DNA from: Saprospirales bacterium
GTDB lineage: Bacteria; Bacteroidota; Bacteroidia; Chitinophagales; Saprospiraceae
Direction: 5' to 3'
NCBI GenBank assembly: GCA_007693915.1
Contig: RECS01000088.1
Span: 1-55,681, forward strand
DNA length: 55,681 nt
Under the pieces are notes generated by a model. That model ran no database searches. It was not told the DNA's origin and worked only from the letters and a program-made list of their open reading frames with translations. Each line of letters begins with the position of its first letter. Positions within the stretch are counted from its first letter, which is position 1. Both the position numbers and the translations under genes were made by a program. Below, piece by piece: positions 45,665-55,681 of the stretch.

Positions 45665-47884
45665 ATGGCAGATAAAACAAAATCTAAGACCGAAATAAAA
45701 TTTGCAGGGATACGGCATCATGGCCCGGGTACATCAAGGGCTTTAACAAAATGGCTCAAAGCCTTTAAGCCAGATGTCATTTTATTAGAATGCCCTGCAG
45801 ATGCCAAATCTAAGTTGGATCAATTGGAGATCGAAGAAATACGACCTCCTGTAGCACTTGCTATCTATTCAGACAAGTCGTTGCAAAACACTATGTTACT
45901 ACCCTTTGCATCCTTCTCCCCTGAGTGGGTGGCTATCCAATATGCCAAATTAAATCATCTGGATATTTACCCTATTGACCTACCCTCTTACGGCTGGAAT
46001 ATTACCGAAGAAAAAGACATTCAGGATTATGGCAAAGATAGCTTGAAACAGGCTTTCAAGCTGGCTGGAATTGAGGATCAGGAGAAATGGTGGGACAGCT
46101 CAATTGAGGAAAGCGATGAGGAGGAAGATGTCTTTTCTTTCATCACTACTCTTATGGATAATTGGAGAGCCCTTGAAGAAACAACCAATCCGCTGAATGA
46201 ATTGCGGGAAGCTTTTATGCGAACAGAAATCCGCAGACTGAGAAAAAGCTTAAAGAATAAAAATATAGCTGTAATAACCGGCGCTTATCACAGTCCGGCA
46301 ATAATAGATTTTAATTCTAAAAAGTCGGAGGACCAACAACTCTGCAAGTCCATAAAAAAAGAAAAATCCATTGCTAATTGGATTCCATGGTCCTATCAGC
46401 GTCTTTCCTCCTCAATTGGTTATGGAGCGGGTGTCAAATATCCATCTTGGTACGAACACCTTTATATATACGGATTTAAAGCACCGGAATTATGGTTTAC
46501 TAAGGCTGCTTTAACTCTCAGAGAAAAAGGTATTTATGTATCCACAGCTGAAGTTTTGGATGGCATAGAATTGTGCTCCAAATTGGTGCAGTTAAAAAAC
46601 AAAGTCTTTCCCTCCCTTGAAGACTTAAAAGAAGCAATAAACAGCTCAGTTTTTCATGGTAAACAAACCTATTGGGACATCATAGAGGAAGAGTTACTTA
46701 TAGGAAAAAGCTTTGGAAGTCTAGGGAAACTTGAAGAATTACATCCGATAAGAAAAGACTTTGAACAACAGATAAAAAAATATCGGCTTAGTGCACTCAT
46801 AAAAAGAAAAGACACAAAGAGCCGCAAACTTGACCTTCGAAAGGAACAACACCTAGAAATGAGCTTCTTCCTCCATCGTCTAAATATTTTAGGCATTTAT
46901 CTCGGAACCTTGGATATGTCAGAGAAATCATCACATAGTAATTTTAATGAAACCTGGGAGTTAACCTGGTCCGAAGATGATGAAATTACCTTGATTCAGT
47001 GCGGAATGTATGGCAACACCATAGACGAAGCAGTTCCCAATCTGATGAAGGAAAAACTGGACAAAGAAAAATCACTGGTAAGAATATCTGAATACATGGT
47101 TAAATTATTGCTTGCAGGTTTGACAAATGAGGTTATTTATTGCCTTAAAATACTAAACCGACTAGCCATCAATTCACTGGATAATTCACAATTAATTCCA
47201 CTTTGCAGACAGTTGGTACTAGGGTCTAAATATGGCAACCTCAGAAATTTCCCACCTGATAAATTACTCAATATCCTTGAGGACCTACTTCCTCGAGTTT
47301 TTGGAATATTCCCCTCTCAATGTATTCATATTGATGAAAAAAAAGCTAGAGAATCCCTAGAGGAATTAACTCTACTAAGGAATATCTGTGGAATATTGGA
47401 TAAAACTAATACAAATAAAATGTGGTTACAATTACTATCCCATTTGGATCAAAGTGATTTTGTTCATCCAATACTAAAAGGGGCCACATTACGACTTTCG
47501 TTGGATAATGGATTGATCAGTCGGGAAATAGCTAGTCCAAGAGTATCCTATGCCCTGCGAGGCAATAAAGAACCCATTGAAAAAGCCCAATGGTTAGAAG
47601 GGTTTTTATCATTTGGAGTTCTGGGTATTTTATATGAAACCGAAACCGTTAAACTGCTCGAAACTTTTGTTGGTGAGCTAGAAGAAAGCGAATTCCGAAA
47701 AATCTTACCATCGTTAAAAAGGAGTTTTAATCAACTTTCTAAAAGTGAAAAACAAAGATTGTTTTCATTAATAAAGACAAAAATGCCTTCTACTGAAAAC
47801 ACCATTCATTCTGACAAAAGAACAGCACTGTGCCAAGAACAAAATAAAGAAATTCCTGAATTAGTAAACTTAATTTTAACTTAG
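45665..47884 (+). CDS. DUF5682 family protein
   Basis: The N-terminus has the DUF5682 signature GIRHHGPGTSRAL (about residues 13-25) followed by DVILLECPAD and the DIYPIDLPS segment, which resemble the ChaN/TraB-type fold. The remainder is mostly helical. Families DUF5682, DUF5691, a MoxR-type ATPase and a VWA protein commonly form one cluster in other bacteria. Here DUF5691 and MoxR lie 4.8 kb downstream on the same strand. The activity of the cluster is not established. The TAG stop overlaps the TAA of scpA on the other strand (47881-47884). Confidence 0.85.
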   Translation: MADKTKSKTEIKFAGIRHHGPGTSRALTKWLKAFKPDVILLECPADAKSKLDQLEIEEIRPPVALAIYSDKSLQNTMLLPFASFSPEWVAIQYAKLNHLDIYPIDLPSYGWNITEEKDIQDYGKDSLKQAFKLAGIEDQEKWWDSSIEESDEEEDVFSFITTLMDNWRALEETTNPLNELREAFMRTEIRRLRKSLKNKNIAVITGAYHSPAIIDFNSKKSEDQQLCKSIKKEKSIANWIPWSYQRLSSSIGYGAGVKYPSWYEHLYIYGFKAPELWFTKAALTLREKGIYVSTAEVLDGIELCSKLVQLKNKVFPSLEDLKEAINSSVFHGKQTYWDIIEEELLIGKSFGSLGKLEELHPIRKDFEQQIKKYRLSALIKRKDTKSRKLDLRKEQHLEMSFFLHRLNILGIYLGTLDMSEKSSHSNFNETWELTWSEDDEITLIQCGMYGNTIDEAVPNLMKEKLDKEKSLVRISEYMVKLLLAGLTNEVIYCLKILNRLAINSLDNSQLIPLCRQLVLGSKYGNLRNFPPDKLLNILEDLLPRVFGIFPSQCIHIDEKKARESLEELTLLRNICGILDKTNTNKMWLQLLSHLDQSDFVHPILKGATLRLSLDNGLISREIASPRVSYALRGNKEPIEKAQWLEGFLSFGVLGILYETETVKLLETFVGELEESEFRKILPSLKRSFNQLSKSEKQRLFSLIKTKMPSTENTIHSDKRTALCQEQNKEIPELVNLILT

Positions 47885-48639
47885 CTCTCAGAATAAGCCT
47901 TGCCTTTTTCAATAAAAAAGTCATTCACCCCTGAGCCCGAAGTCAACCTCAGTATTTTCTGATTGAGCATTTCAAGAATTGCAAGGAAAGTAAAAATAGC
48001 CTCTATTCTATCCTGCATCCCCATGACCAAGTCATTGAAATTGATTTTTTTACTCTTCCCCAATTTGTTTTTCAGGAACTGCATTTGCCCATTTGAAGTG
48101 TACGGGTATTTGTAAACCTTGTGCACTACCCTCTTTCCCCTGAGGTCAAAATCTTTTTGAAGTCGATGAAAAGTTTCCATCAATTTAAACAAACTGATAG
48201 ATTCCATTTCAGCGTCAACTAAAGCTTTCTGCGCCAAGGTATTCAGTTCTGAAGCTGCATTTCCTCTGCCAAACCTTTTCATTTGAATCTCTTCAAGAAC
48301 TTCAAACTCCCCAACAACTTCCTTAAATCGTTTGTATTCAATAATTTGCTGCATAAAGTCCTTTCGGGGATCAATCTCTTCACCGAACTCATCCAGTTCT
48401 TTTCTTGGAAGCAGCATTTTGGACTTAATTCTAACTAGGGTGGCAGCTACAAGAATAAATTCGCTGGCTAAGTCGATATCCATTTCCTCCAATAAACGAA
48501 TGTAAGCCAAAAAGTCATCAGTGATTTTTGCAATGGGGATATCATGAATATCTAATTCATCCCGCTGAATGAAAAATAGAATCAGGTCAAAAGGACCTTC
48601 AAATTCCTCCGTTTTAATATGGTATGTAGAAGTACTCAA
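47881..48639 (-). CDS. scpA: Segregation and condensation protein A
   Basis: ScpA is the kleisin that bridges the SMC dimer. The N-terminal YHIKTEEFEGPFDLILFFIQRDELDIHDIPIAKIT matches the family head domain, and the C-terminal winged helix lies near 200-245 (EAIFTFLAILEMLNQKIL). At 252 residues the length is normal. No scpB or smc is in the window. It converges on DUF5682 with overlapping stop codons. Confidence 0.95.
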   Translation of the reverse strand: MSTSTYHIKTEEFEGPFDLILFFIQRDELDIHDIPIAKITDDFLAYIRLLEEMDIDLASEFILVAATLVRIKSKMLLPRKELDEFGEEIDPRKDFMQQIIEYKRFKEVVGEFEVLEEIQMKRFGRGNAASELNTLAQKALVDAEMESISLFKLMETFHRLQKDFDLRGKRVVHKVYKYPYTSNGQMQFLKNKLGKSKKINFNDLVMGMQDRIEAIFTFLAILEMLNQKILRLTSGSGVNDFFIEKGKAYSES

Positions 48640-48660
48640 ATTAATGTTTGAAACGCAAAG

Positions 48661-49035
48661 TTAAATATTTCTGACAATGGTCCACAGAATTAATATAAAC
48701 AAAACAACAAAAGCCGCCTTGCTGCTAAAAAGTACTATCCCAAGGCGTTCTGGCAACATACTCCAAACTCTTTTGAAATAGAAAAAAACAAATCCCAATA
48801 TTAGATATGGCAACAAAATAAATAAAATGGGATTTTGCAAAAAAGCTTCTCGATATTCAAAGCTTAAAAGATGTAAGAAAGCCCTTTGCGAACCACAACC
48901 TGCACATTCTAGCCCAGTATATGAATAGAGTGGACAATTGATGGCTCCAATCTCCGAATCAATTCCTACATAAGATAGAACAATCAGATAACCTAAGACC
49001 AAAATTAGACTCATTCCGATTAAAATTTTTCCCAT
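48661..49035 (-). CDS. DUF2752 membrane protein
   Basis: A 124-residue protein with three hydrophobic helices and the DUF2752 core CPLYSYTGLECAGCGSQRAF (residues about 34-53), whose cysteines form CxxCG. The function of the family is unknown. It follows the CD225 gene by 9 nt, a pair that recurs in Bacteroidota. Confidence 0.85.
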   Translation of the reverse strand: MGKILIGMSLILVLGYLIVLSYVGIDSEIGAINCPLYSYTGLECAGCGSQRAFLHLLSFEYREAFLQNPILFILLPYLILGFVFFYFKRVWSMLPERLGIVLFSSKAAFVVLFILILWTIVRNI

Positions 49036-49044
49036 TTTTAGCTA

Positions 49045-49551
49045 TTACATTCCAGCACCTAAGGCTATTATAAAATAGAAAAGGACAAAACCAGCTGTTA
49101 AAAACAAGCCAATTTTAGTAAACAATGCTGCATTATCTGATGCCTTTTTTGCCCCTTCATAATCACCCTTGGTAAATTTCGATTCAACCTGAGCTGCGTA
49201 TATAATTGCTACAATACCAAGAGGCTGACAACAAAAAATAGTAAGCAGAATGGATTCTACTAACCAGGGATATGGCATTTTTTTGAAATGCCCATCGAGC
49301 TTACTTTCCGGAATTGAGGCTGGGATCATCTCCTGCATTTGCTGCTCAAGTTCCTCGTCACTCAATTCAACAACAGGCTTTTTAACAAAACCTAATTCCT
49401 CCTTTATGAGTGCAGCGTCAGAGGCAGCTGTCCATTCCTCCAGACCTTGATACCAGATAAGCGTATCGGGCTTAATCGGTTTTTCCTTTAACTCTTCGAT
49501 AGTAAACGGACCAAATTGATTTTCACCATCGCTATAAAAAAAACGTTTCAT
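49045..49551 (-). CDS. GYF_2 (DUF4339) plus CD225/dispanin membrane protein
   Basis: The N-terminal 50 residues (FFYSDGENQFGPFTIEELKE and the IWYQGLEEWTAASD segment) form a GYF_2 domain. The C-terminal 75 residues hold a CD225 region: one re-entrant or membrane helix (LVESILLTIFCCQPLGIVAII), the basic loop QVESKFTKGDYEGAKKASDNA, and a final transmembrane helix. Bacterial dispanins have no firm function. It is likely cotranscribed with DUF2752 and possibly scpA. Confidence 0.85.
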   Translation of the reverse strand: MKRFFYSDGENQFGPFTIEELKEKPIKPDTLIWYQGLEEWTAASDAALIKEELGFVKKPVVELSDEELEQQMQEMIPASIPESKLDGHFKKMPYPWLVESILLTIFCCQPLGIVAIIYAAQVESKFTKGDYEGAKKASDNAALFTKIGLFLTAGFVLFYFIIALGAGM

Positions 49552-49758
49552 TTTTAAATATTTATACTCTGGGGTTGAATATTTTAATTTTCACAGCTTC
49601 ATTAAAGAGTAAAAAAAATAAAGATAGGATAAGTTTATAGTACTGAACAAAATTCAGCTCAAAAAAGTAATTTGCAAAATATCACTCTCCTAAAACTCAT
49701 TAGTTTTGTCATATGAATTTAAAGTAAATATATTTTTTCCTAAAGATAACCCAATTTG

Positions 49759-49788
49759 TTGTTGCATACAAATAAAGCATTATCTTTG
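49759..49788 (+). promoter_or_regulatory. Promoter of atpDC
   Basis: TTG at 49759-49761, 19-nt spacer, TATCTTTG at 49781-49788 followed by CACCG. Both Bacteroidota elements are present. The ATG lies 40 nt downstream. The -7 region closely resembles that of the atpB unit. Confidence 0.7.
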
Positions 49789-49821
49789 CACCGTTTTTTA
49801 AAAATCCATCATAGAAGATAA

Positions 49822-51339
<1,518 letters not shown>

Positions 51340-51365
51340 TTATCCAATAGCTAAAAATAACAAAA

Positions 51366-51620
51366 ATGAAATTAATTGTTCTCTCACCGGATCGTGAAAT
51401 CTTCAATGGCGAAGTTACTTCAATAAAAGTCCCAGGTTCTGGTGGTTCATTTGAACTACTCAATAATCACGCCCCTATAGTTAGCTCTCTTGCTCATGGA
51501 GAAGTAAGGGTGCGCACTAAAACTGATGAATTCAAATTTAAAGTAGAAAAAGGGTTTATCGAGTTGCTGAATAATGAAATATCACTGCTTGTTCAGGGAT
51601 ATGAGGAAATATCAGAATAA
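51366..51620 (+). CDS. atpC: ATP synthase F1 epsilon subunit (short form)
   Basis: The 84 residues correspond to the N-terminal beta-sandwich only (LIVLSPDREIFNGEVTSIKVPG). The C-terminal two-helix arm that inhibits ATP hydrolysis in E. coli is absent, as in many Bacteroidota. The gene is 26 nt behind atpD and is followed by a strong terminator. Confidence 0.92.
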   Translation: MKLIVLSPDREIFNGEVTSIKVPGSGGSFELLNNHAPIVSSLAHGEVRVRTKTDEFKFKVEKGFIELLNNEISLLVQGYEEISE

Positions 51621-51642
51621 TTAGTTTTTTAAAAGAAAAACC

Positions 51643-51679
51643 AGCCCGGTCAGAATTTAATCTTACCGGGCTTTTTTTT
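51643..51679 (+). terminator. Intrinsic terminator after atpC
   Basis: AGCCCGGT-N14-ACCGGGCT forms a perfect 8-bp stem followed by seven T. The next ORF starts 17 nt downstream, so that gene needs its own promoter or readthrough. Confidence 0.85.
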
Positions 51680-51695
51680 AAAACACCTCTAAAAA

Positions 51696-52709
51696 GTGAA
51701 AAGTAAAAAAAGTGAAGAAGGATTAATCTCCATTCTAATGCCGGTAAAAAATGCGGTTCTTTTTTTAGCAGAAACTCTTGAATCTATTATTAATCAATCA
51801 TACACCAATTGGGAATTAATCAGCGTAGATGACCATTCTTTAGATGACAGTTCAGGTATTCTGAATTATTATGCTCAAAAAGACAAACGAATAAAGGTTT
51901 TTGAAAACAGAGGTAAAGGAATAATTGACGCACTACAGACAGCAGAATCATTAGCTTCAGGTGAAATGGTCAGCAGAATGGATGCGGATGATTTATTGCC
52001 AATTAATCGCTATGAAAATCAATTCCGTTTATTGAAACAATCTGGACATGGTCATTTGATAACAGGGAAAGTCAAGTATTTTTCTAGCGATAAAAAATTA
52101 CAGCAGGGTTTTCTAAATTACGCCAATTGGCTCAACCAACTATCTGAAAACAACTGTCACTTTAAAGAAATTTATAAAGAATGTGTTATCGCCTCACCAT
52201 CTTGGATGATGTTCAGAAACGATTTTAAAGAAATCGGTGGATTTTCAGGATTAGTTTATCCTGAAGATTATGATTTTGTTTTCCGAATCTACTCCCATGA
52301 TATAAAGGTTTTAGCTATTCCTGAAGTAGTTCTCCATTGGAGGGATCACCCTGAACGTGCATCCAGAAACTTACAGCAATATCGCGATGTAACATTTTTT
52401 AAGCTAAAGTGGAAAAGATTTTTAGAATTGGACAGAGCACGGGAGAAGTCTCTTGTTCTTTACGGAGCAGGTCCCAAAGGAAAAAAGTTGGCCAAAATTA
52501 TCCTTGCTGATACCACTGACTTCTATTGGGTTAGTGGAAATCAAAACAAAATCGATCACGACATCTATGGAAAGACCATCAAAAGTGAAGTGATAATGCA
52601 AGGATTGCCTGTTGCGTTTCAATTGATTGTTGCCATATCCTCCCCAGAACAGCTAAATGAAGCAAAAAAACATATACCTAATCATGCAGAGATTTTTTAC
52701 TTTTGTTGA
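51696..52709 (+). CDS. Family 2 glycosyltransferase with C-terminal Rossmann-like tail
   Basis: A GT-A fold domain (about 8-240) with SILMPVKNAVLFLAETLESI, the ISVDDHSLDDS strand-loop and the metal-binding DxD-like MDADD near 90-94 transfers a sugar from a nucleotide donor. Residues about 245-337 form a second domain with a nucleotide-binding loop LYGAGPKGKKLA and a beta-strand ending VSGNQNKID, as seen in some GT2 proteins. The likely start is a GTG at 51696. The TGA stop directly abuts the ATG of DUF5691, implying translational coupling. The acceptor is unknown. Confidence 0.85.
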   Translation: MKSKKSEEGLISILMPVKNAVLFLAETLESIINQSYTNWELISVDDHSLDDSSGILNYYAQKDKRIKVFENRGKGIIDALQTAESLASGEMVSRMDADDLLPINRYENQFRLLKQSGHGHLITGKVKYFSSDKKLQQGFLNYANWLNQLSENNCHFKEIYKECVIASPSWMMFRNDFKEIGGFSGLVYPEDYDFVFRIYSHDIKVLAIPEVVLHWRDHPERASRNLQQYRDVTFFKLKWKRFLELDRAREKSLVLYGAGPKGKKLAKIILADTTDFYWVSGNQNKIDHDIYGKTIKSEVIMQGLPVAFQLIVAISSPEQLNEAKKHIPNHAEIFYFC

Positions 52710-54140
52710 ATGCAACTATCGAAAGACGATATAGAAACCCTGATAAATGGGCTTTATCTGGTAAAAAAAAAGGAAAACCACGATCGATCTGCAAAGATAG
52801 AAAAGGGACTATTACATCCTGTTGAAATGTTTATCAATGATTTGATAGCATTAAATTTTTGTATTGAAAATAAGGAGATTGAAAAAAATCTAACTTCCAA
52901 TAATGTTTTCTTTTCACCTTTACAAAAAGGCTTAGCATTAAACAAAAACAAAAATACTGACTTCCTCAAGGAATACCTACACCTATGTCGGACTTATAAA
53001 ACACCTCTCCATCCTATAATCGCATACTATCTTTTTCAGAAGACAAGTAAAGCTCATGAGAAAGCGGTTATCCTCAATCATTGCTGCGCGGAAACTAGTG
53101 ATAAAATGATTCAACTCGGTTGGATTCATCCTAGTGTATTTAAAAACCATGGTGGTGAACTGAATGAGGTTGAGGACCTGTTACTTCAGATGTTTTTAAA
53201 TATTGAATCCAAGGAATACAGAGAATCAATTTACCAAAAGTTATACCAATTAGAAGACATCAAAAGTAAAAGAGCCTTTCTGGAGAACCTTAGCCAAAAG
53301 CAAAAGTTTTTAATGCCGGCATCTAATGAAAGTCTTTATAGGTCAGCATCGAAAAAATGGAACAGACAGTTTCTGGAATTACAGTTATCTATTGACAATT
53401 CACCTGCTCAAATTGCAGCTGTTGAACAAATTTCTTTGTGGATTGACTCGAATAATTCGGAAAACAAATGGACTAAATGGAGCCACGAAGGTATGTCCAG
53501 TTGCGGAATCAACTCTGAGGAAGAATGGATTTTCTTTTTAATTTCATATACTGACATTTCTATCCTTTTTGATACATTCACAGACTTTGGATTAGAAATA
53601 TTTTCTGTTAATTTTACTCCTGCCTGGCTTCAAAATGCGCTATATTTTCAAAATTCAGCGATTATAAAAAACATTTCAGAAAAAATGGATGCTAAGGCAC
53701 TAATCAAAGAATTAGAAAAAGTAAACTCAGCCATCCATCATATTGATCTGAGTTGGGAATTTATAAAAACGACAATCAGCAGTTTGCATTTTTCCTCGGA
53801 AAGTTTAAAATGGAAAGTCTATTCCCTTCTAATGAAACATTATAGAGCTTTTATACCGGATAGTTTTACCATAGAACTGATTATTAAAATAAAAGATAGT
53901 GACTCCAAAACATTAATGAGTGAAGACGGTGTGAAATTAATGTCATTCCTAACAGGAAAGTTATCTTTACAAGCAAATCCACTTCACCTTTCTAAACTGG
54001 AGAATTACAAAAATGATATCCTTTATGACCCATTGGAAAAAGATTTGGATAAATTAATCGCGTCATGGAAATTTCGACTGGAAATGAGAAAAGATTTTGA
54101 GCGAGAAAAAAAGAGATATACAAGAGATGAAAAAAAATAA
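52710..54140 (+). CDS. DUF5691 family protein
   Basis: A 476-residue, mostly helical protein. I assign DUF5691 from its general features and from its place directly before a MoxR-type ATPase. Positions near 250-290 (AQIAAVEQISLWIDSNNSENKW split over helices) and the C-terminal RKDFEREKKRY match what I recall of the family. Its start codon touches the GT2 stop, and its end overlaps MoxR by 14 nt. It probably works with the ATPase, but the mechanism is unknown. Confidence 0.7.
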   Translation: MQLSKDDIETLINGLYLVKKKENHDRSAKIEKGLLHPVEMFINDLIALNFCIENKEIEKNLTSNNVFFSPLQKGLALNKNKNTDFLKEYLHLCRTYKTPLHPIIAYYLFQKTSKAHEKAVILNHCCAETSDKMIQLGWIHPSVFKNHGGELNEVEDLLLQMFLNIESKEYRESIYQKLYQLEDIKSKRAFLENLSQKQKFLMPASNESLYRSASKKWNRQFLELQLSIDNSPAQIAAVEQISLWIDSNNSENKWTKWSHEGMSSCGINSEEEWIFFLISYTDISILFDTFTDFGLEIFSVNFTPAWLQNALYFQNSAIIKNISEKMDAKALIKELEKVNSAIHHIDLSWEFIKTTISSLHFSSESLKWKVYSLLMKHYRAFIPDSFTIELIIKIKDSDSKTLMSEDGVKLMSFLTGKLSLQANPLHLSKLENYKNDILYDPLEKDLDKLIASWKFRLEMRKDFEREKKRYTRDEKK

Positions 54141-55218
54141 TGAAGCATTGCGCAAACCAGCCGAATTGCTTTTTAAAAAAGAACTTACAGCACTAATAAA
54201 AACGGATCAATATCCCAAGCCTCCTAATTGGCGACTTTCCCCTAAAAAGGTAGTGGACTTTATTATGGGCACTGAATTAGAGGATGGAACAAAAATCAGC
54301 CCAAAGTATTTCGGACAACGATCTTTGATAGAGATTGCCGTAGCCACTCTCGCTACTGACAGAGCGCTTTTGTTGACTGGCATTCCGGGCACTGCTAAAA
54401 CCTGGGTATCAGAAAATCTTGCAGCTGCCATAAGCGGAAGTTCAAGATTATTGGTTCAGGGAACAGCCGGAACCCATGAAGAGCAGTTACTTTACGGTTG
54501 GAATTATCCTATCCTTTTAGCTAAAGGTCCTGTACCGGAAGCCCTTGTACCCTCCCCTATTATGCGCGGGATGGAAACGGGTTCTATAGTTAGGATTGAG
54601 GAGCTCACCCGTATGCCATTCGAGATTCAAGATGCTTTGATTACCCTTCTTTCAGAAAAAAGCATGCCGATACCTGAACTTGATGAGGAATCTAATGCCA
54701 TAAGCGGATTCAATATAATAGCTACTGCGAATGACAGGGATAAAGGCATACACGAGATGTCTTCTGCCTTAAAAAGAAGATTCAATACAGTGGTCTTACC
54801 TCTACCTGCAACAATAGAAATGGAACTTGAAATAGTCAGGAGCAGAATAGCACCTGATCTTATGGCCCAAAGAGACAAAAAAGCAGATAAAAGCAGCATA
54901 GAAGAAATTAAAAGGGTTATTACTATTTTCAAAGAATTGCGAGACGGTAAAACTATGGATGGAAAACTTAGCCTCAAAAGGCCAGCATCAACATTAAGCA
55001 CTGCAGAAATCATTGGGCTCGTTAATAATGCATTGGCTATGGCGGTTTATTTTGGAAAACGAAAAATAGATGGTGAGCTACTGGCCAGAAACCTTAAAAA
55101 CACAATAGTAAAAAACCACGATACGGATCTCATCCCCTGGAATGAATATGTAGAAATGGTAATGAAAAAGAGAGAGGAATACGACCATTTTTATCAAGCC
55201 GTTTCGAGTTTGAAGTGA
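54127..55218 (+). CDS. MoxR-family AAA+ ATPase
   Basis: About 363 residues from ATG 54127 (MKKNNEAL); a TTG at 54097 is less likely. Walker A TGIPGTAKT lies near 83-91, Walker B region SIVRIEELTRMPFEIQDALITLL near 145-167 with Glu-Glu in place of Asp-Glu, sensor 1 NIIATANDRDKG near 191-202, and arginine finger region SALKRRFN. MoxR proteins remodel partner complexes, usually with a VWA protein. No VWA gene follows: the remaining 463 bases are non-coding. DUF5691 is translationally coupled upstream. Confidence 0.9.
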   Translation: MKKNNEALRKPAELLFKKELTALIKTDQYPKPPNWRLSPKKVVDFIMGTELEDGTKISPKYFGQRSLIEIAVATLATDRALLLTGIPGTAKTWVSENLAAAISGSSRLLVQGTAGTHEEQLLYGWNYPILLAKGPVPEALVPSPIMRGMETGSIVRIEELTRMPFEIQDALITLLSEKSMPIPELDEESNAISGFNIIATANDRDKGIHEMSSALKRRFNTVVLPLPATIEMELEIVRSRIAPDLMAQRDKKADKSSIEEIKRVITIFKELRDGKTMDGKLSLKRPASTLSTAEIIGLVNNALAMAVYFGKRKIDGELLARNLKNTIVKNHDTDLIPWNEYVEMVMKKREEYDHFYQAVSSLK

Positions 55219-55681
55219 GTTTGTGGCTTCTGTCGCGCCACCTCAATACCCAACCAGTCAATCCGCCAATTCGTCAACTCATTGGGAACACAGTTAATTG
55301 GGACGTTAATTAGGTGGGAACACAGCAATTTAATGATGGGTCTGGTAATTTTTGTTGCGTATCTATTACTTTTTTGAGAAAAGCGGAAAATAATACTAAA
55401 ACCTTTCTACGATGCAAGATTAAAAGTCTATCATTAAGTTCAGAATAATTTTGATATTAAGACAAAAAGAAAAAAGAAATCATCATAAATATTTTTATCG
55501 AAATGTCATCTATTAGTCATAAAGTTCTTACAAAAAAAAATCTTTATTTATTAAACAATTATCAAAAGTAAATTTAATTTTTCTTACTTATACCATTAGT
55601 ATTTTTAATTTGTAATTTTTAAATTTACGCCTTTTATACAAAATATAATTTTATTTATTTTTTTTATATGTTTTAATTAAA
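55219..55681. other. Gene-free AT-rich end of the window with a short direct repeat
   Basis: GGGAACACAG occurs at 55284-55293 and 55316-55325, 32 bases apart, near a GGGACGTTAATT between them. This may be the end of a mobile element or a set of operator half-sites. From about 55400 the DNA is nearly all A and T. No ORF, RNA or promoter is supported. Confidence 0.5.

Overview
The window looks like a chromosomal segment of a Bacteroidota bacterium, most likely near Saprospiria/Cytophagia. The evidence is AT-rich DNA, repeated use of the phylum-specific -7 promoter box TAnnTTTG (often with an upstream TTG), weak or absent Shine-Dalgarno sites, a secreted PKD-repeat metalloprotease with a type IX secretion (T9SS) sorting domain, a second exported protease with a weaker T9SS-like tail, the Bacteroidota-style LeuRS and AtpB, a DUF2752 plus GYF_2/CD225 pair, and an F-type ATP synthase split into two loci. 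No rRNA, tRNA or CRISPR array was found.

Layout. 0-3.1 kb: a truncated IS3-type insertion sequence abuts a large SF1 helicase-nuclease that may be a defence gene. 3.2-9.2 kb: a lipoprotein, an ECF sigma factor with a probable membrane anti-sigma partner, a GNAT/FemAB-like acyltransferase, a 410-bp element with 19-bp terminal inverted repeats, and an OmpA-family lipoprotein. 9.2-14 kb: a helical-repeat protein, a 1.6-kb gene-poor stretch, an exported M43 metalloprotease and a small HTH protein. The gene-poor stretch carries two copies of what I read as a small-RNA gene on the minus strand (-7 promoter box, 32-bp conserved body, covarying hairpin, U-run). The first copy converges on a 21-codon ORF with its own good promoter.

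14-25 kb: housekeeping genes leuS, a DUF983 protein, a Crp/Fnr regulator, fhs, a gene broken by one stop codon, rny, zapA with a coiled-coil partner, a PiT-like permease and a universal stress protein. 25-34.7 kb: a methyltransferase, an acyl-CoA dehydrogenase, and an apparent operon of M14 carboxypeptidase, DUF7009, fdhD and an FdhF/YdeP-type molybdenum oxidoreductase, facing a THEP1-like NTPase.

34.8-40 kb: atpBEFHAG on the minus strand, with a perfect hairpin between atpE and atpF. 40.2-45 kb: a 1582-residue metalloprotease with 11 PKD domains. 45-55.2 kb: an outer-membrane protein, DUF5682, scpA, DUF2752, CD225, atpDC on the plus strand, then GT2, DUF5691 and a MoxR-type ATPase. DUF5682, DUF5691 and MoxR usually sit together with a VWA protein. 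Here they are split by about 4.8 kb containing atpDC and other genes, and no VWA gene is visible. The last 463 bases are AT-rich and hold no gene I can support.

The two items most worth following up are the duplicated putative small RNA with its convergent micro-ORF (11.0-12.2 kb) and the dispersed DUF5682/DUF5691/MoxR set.
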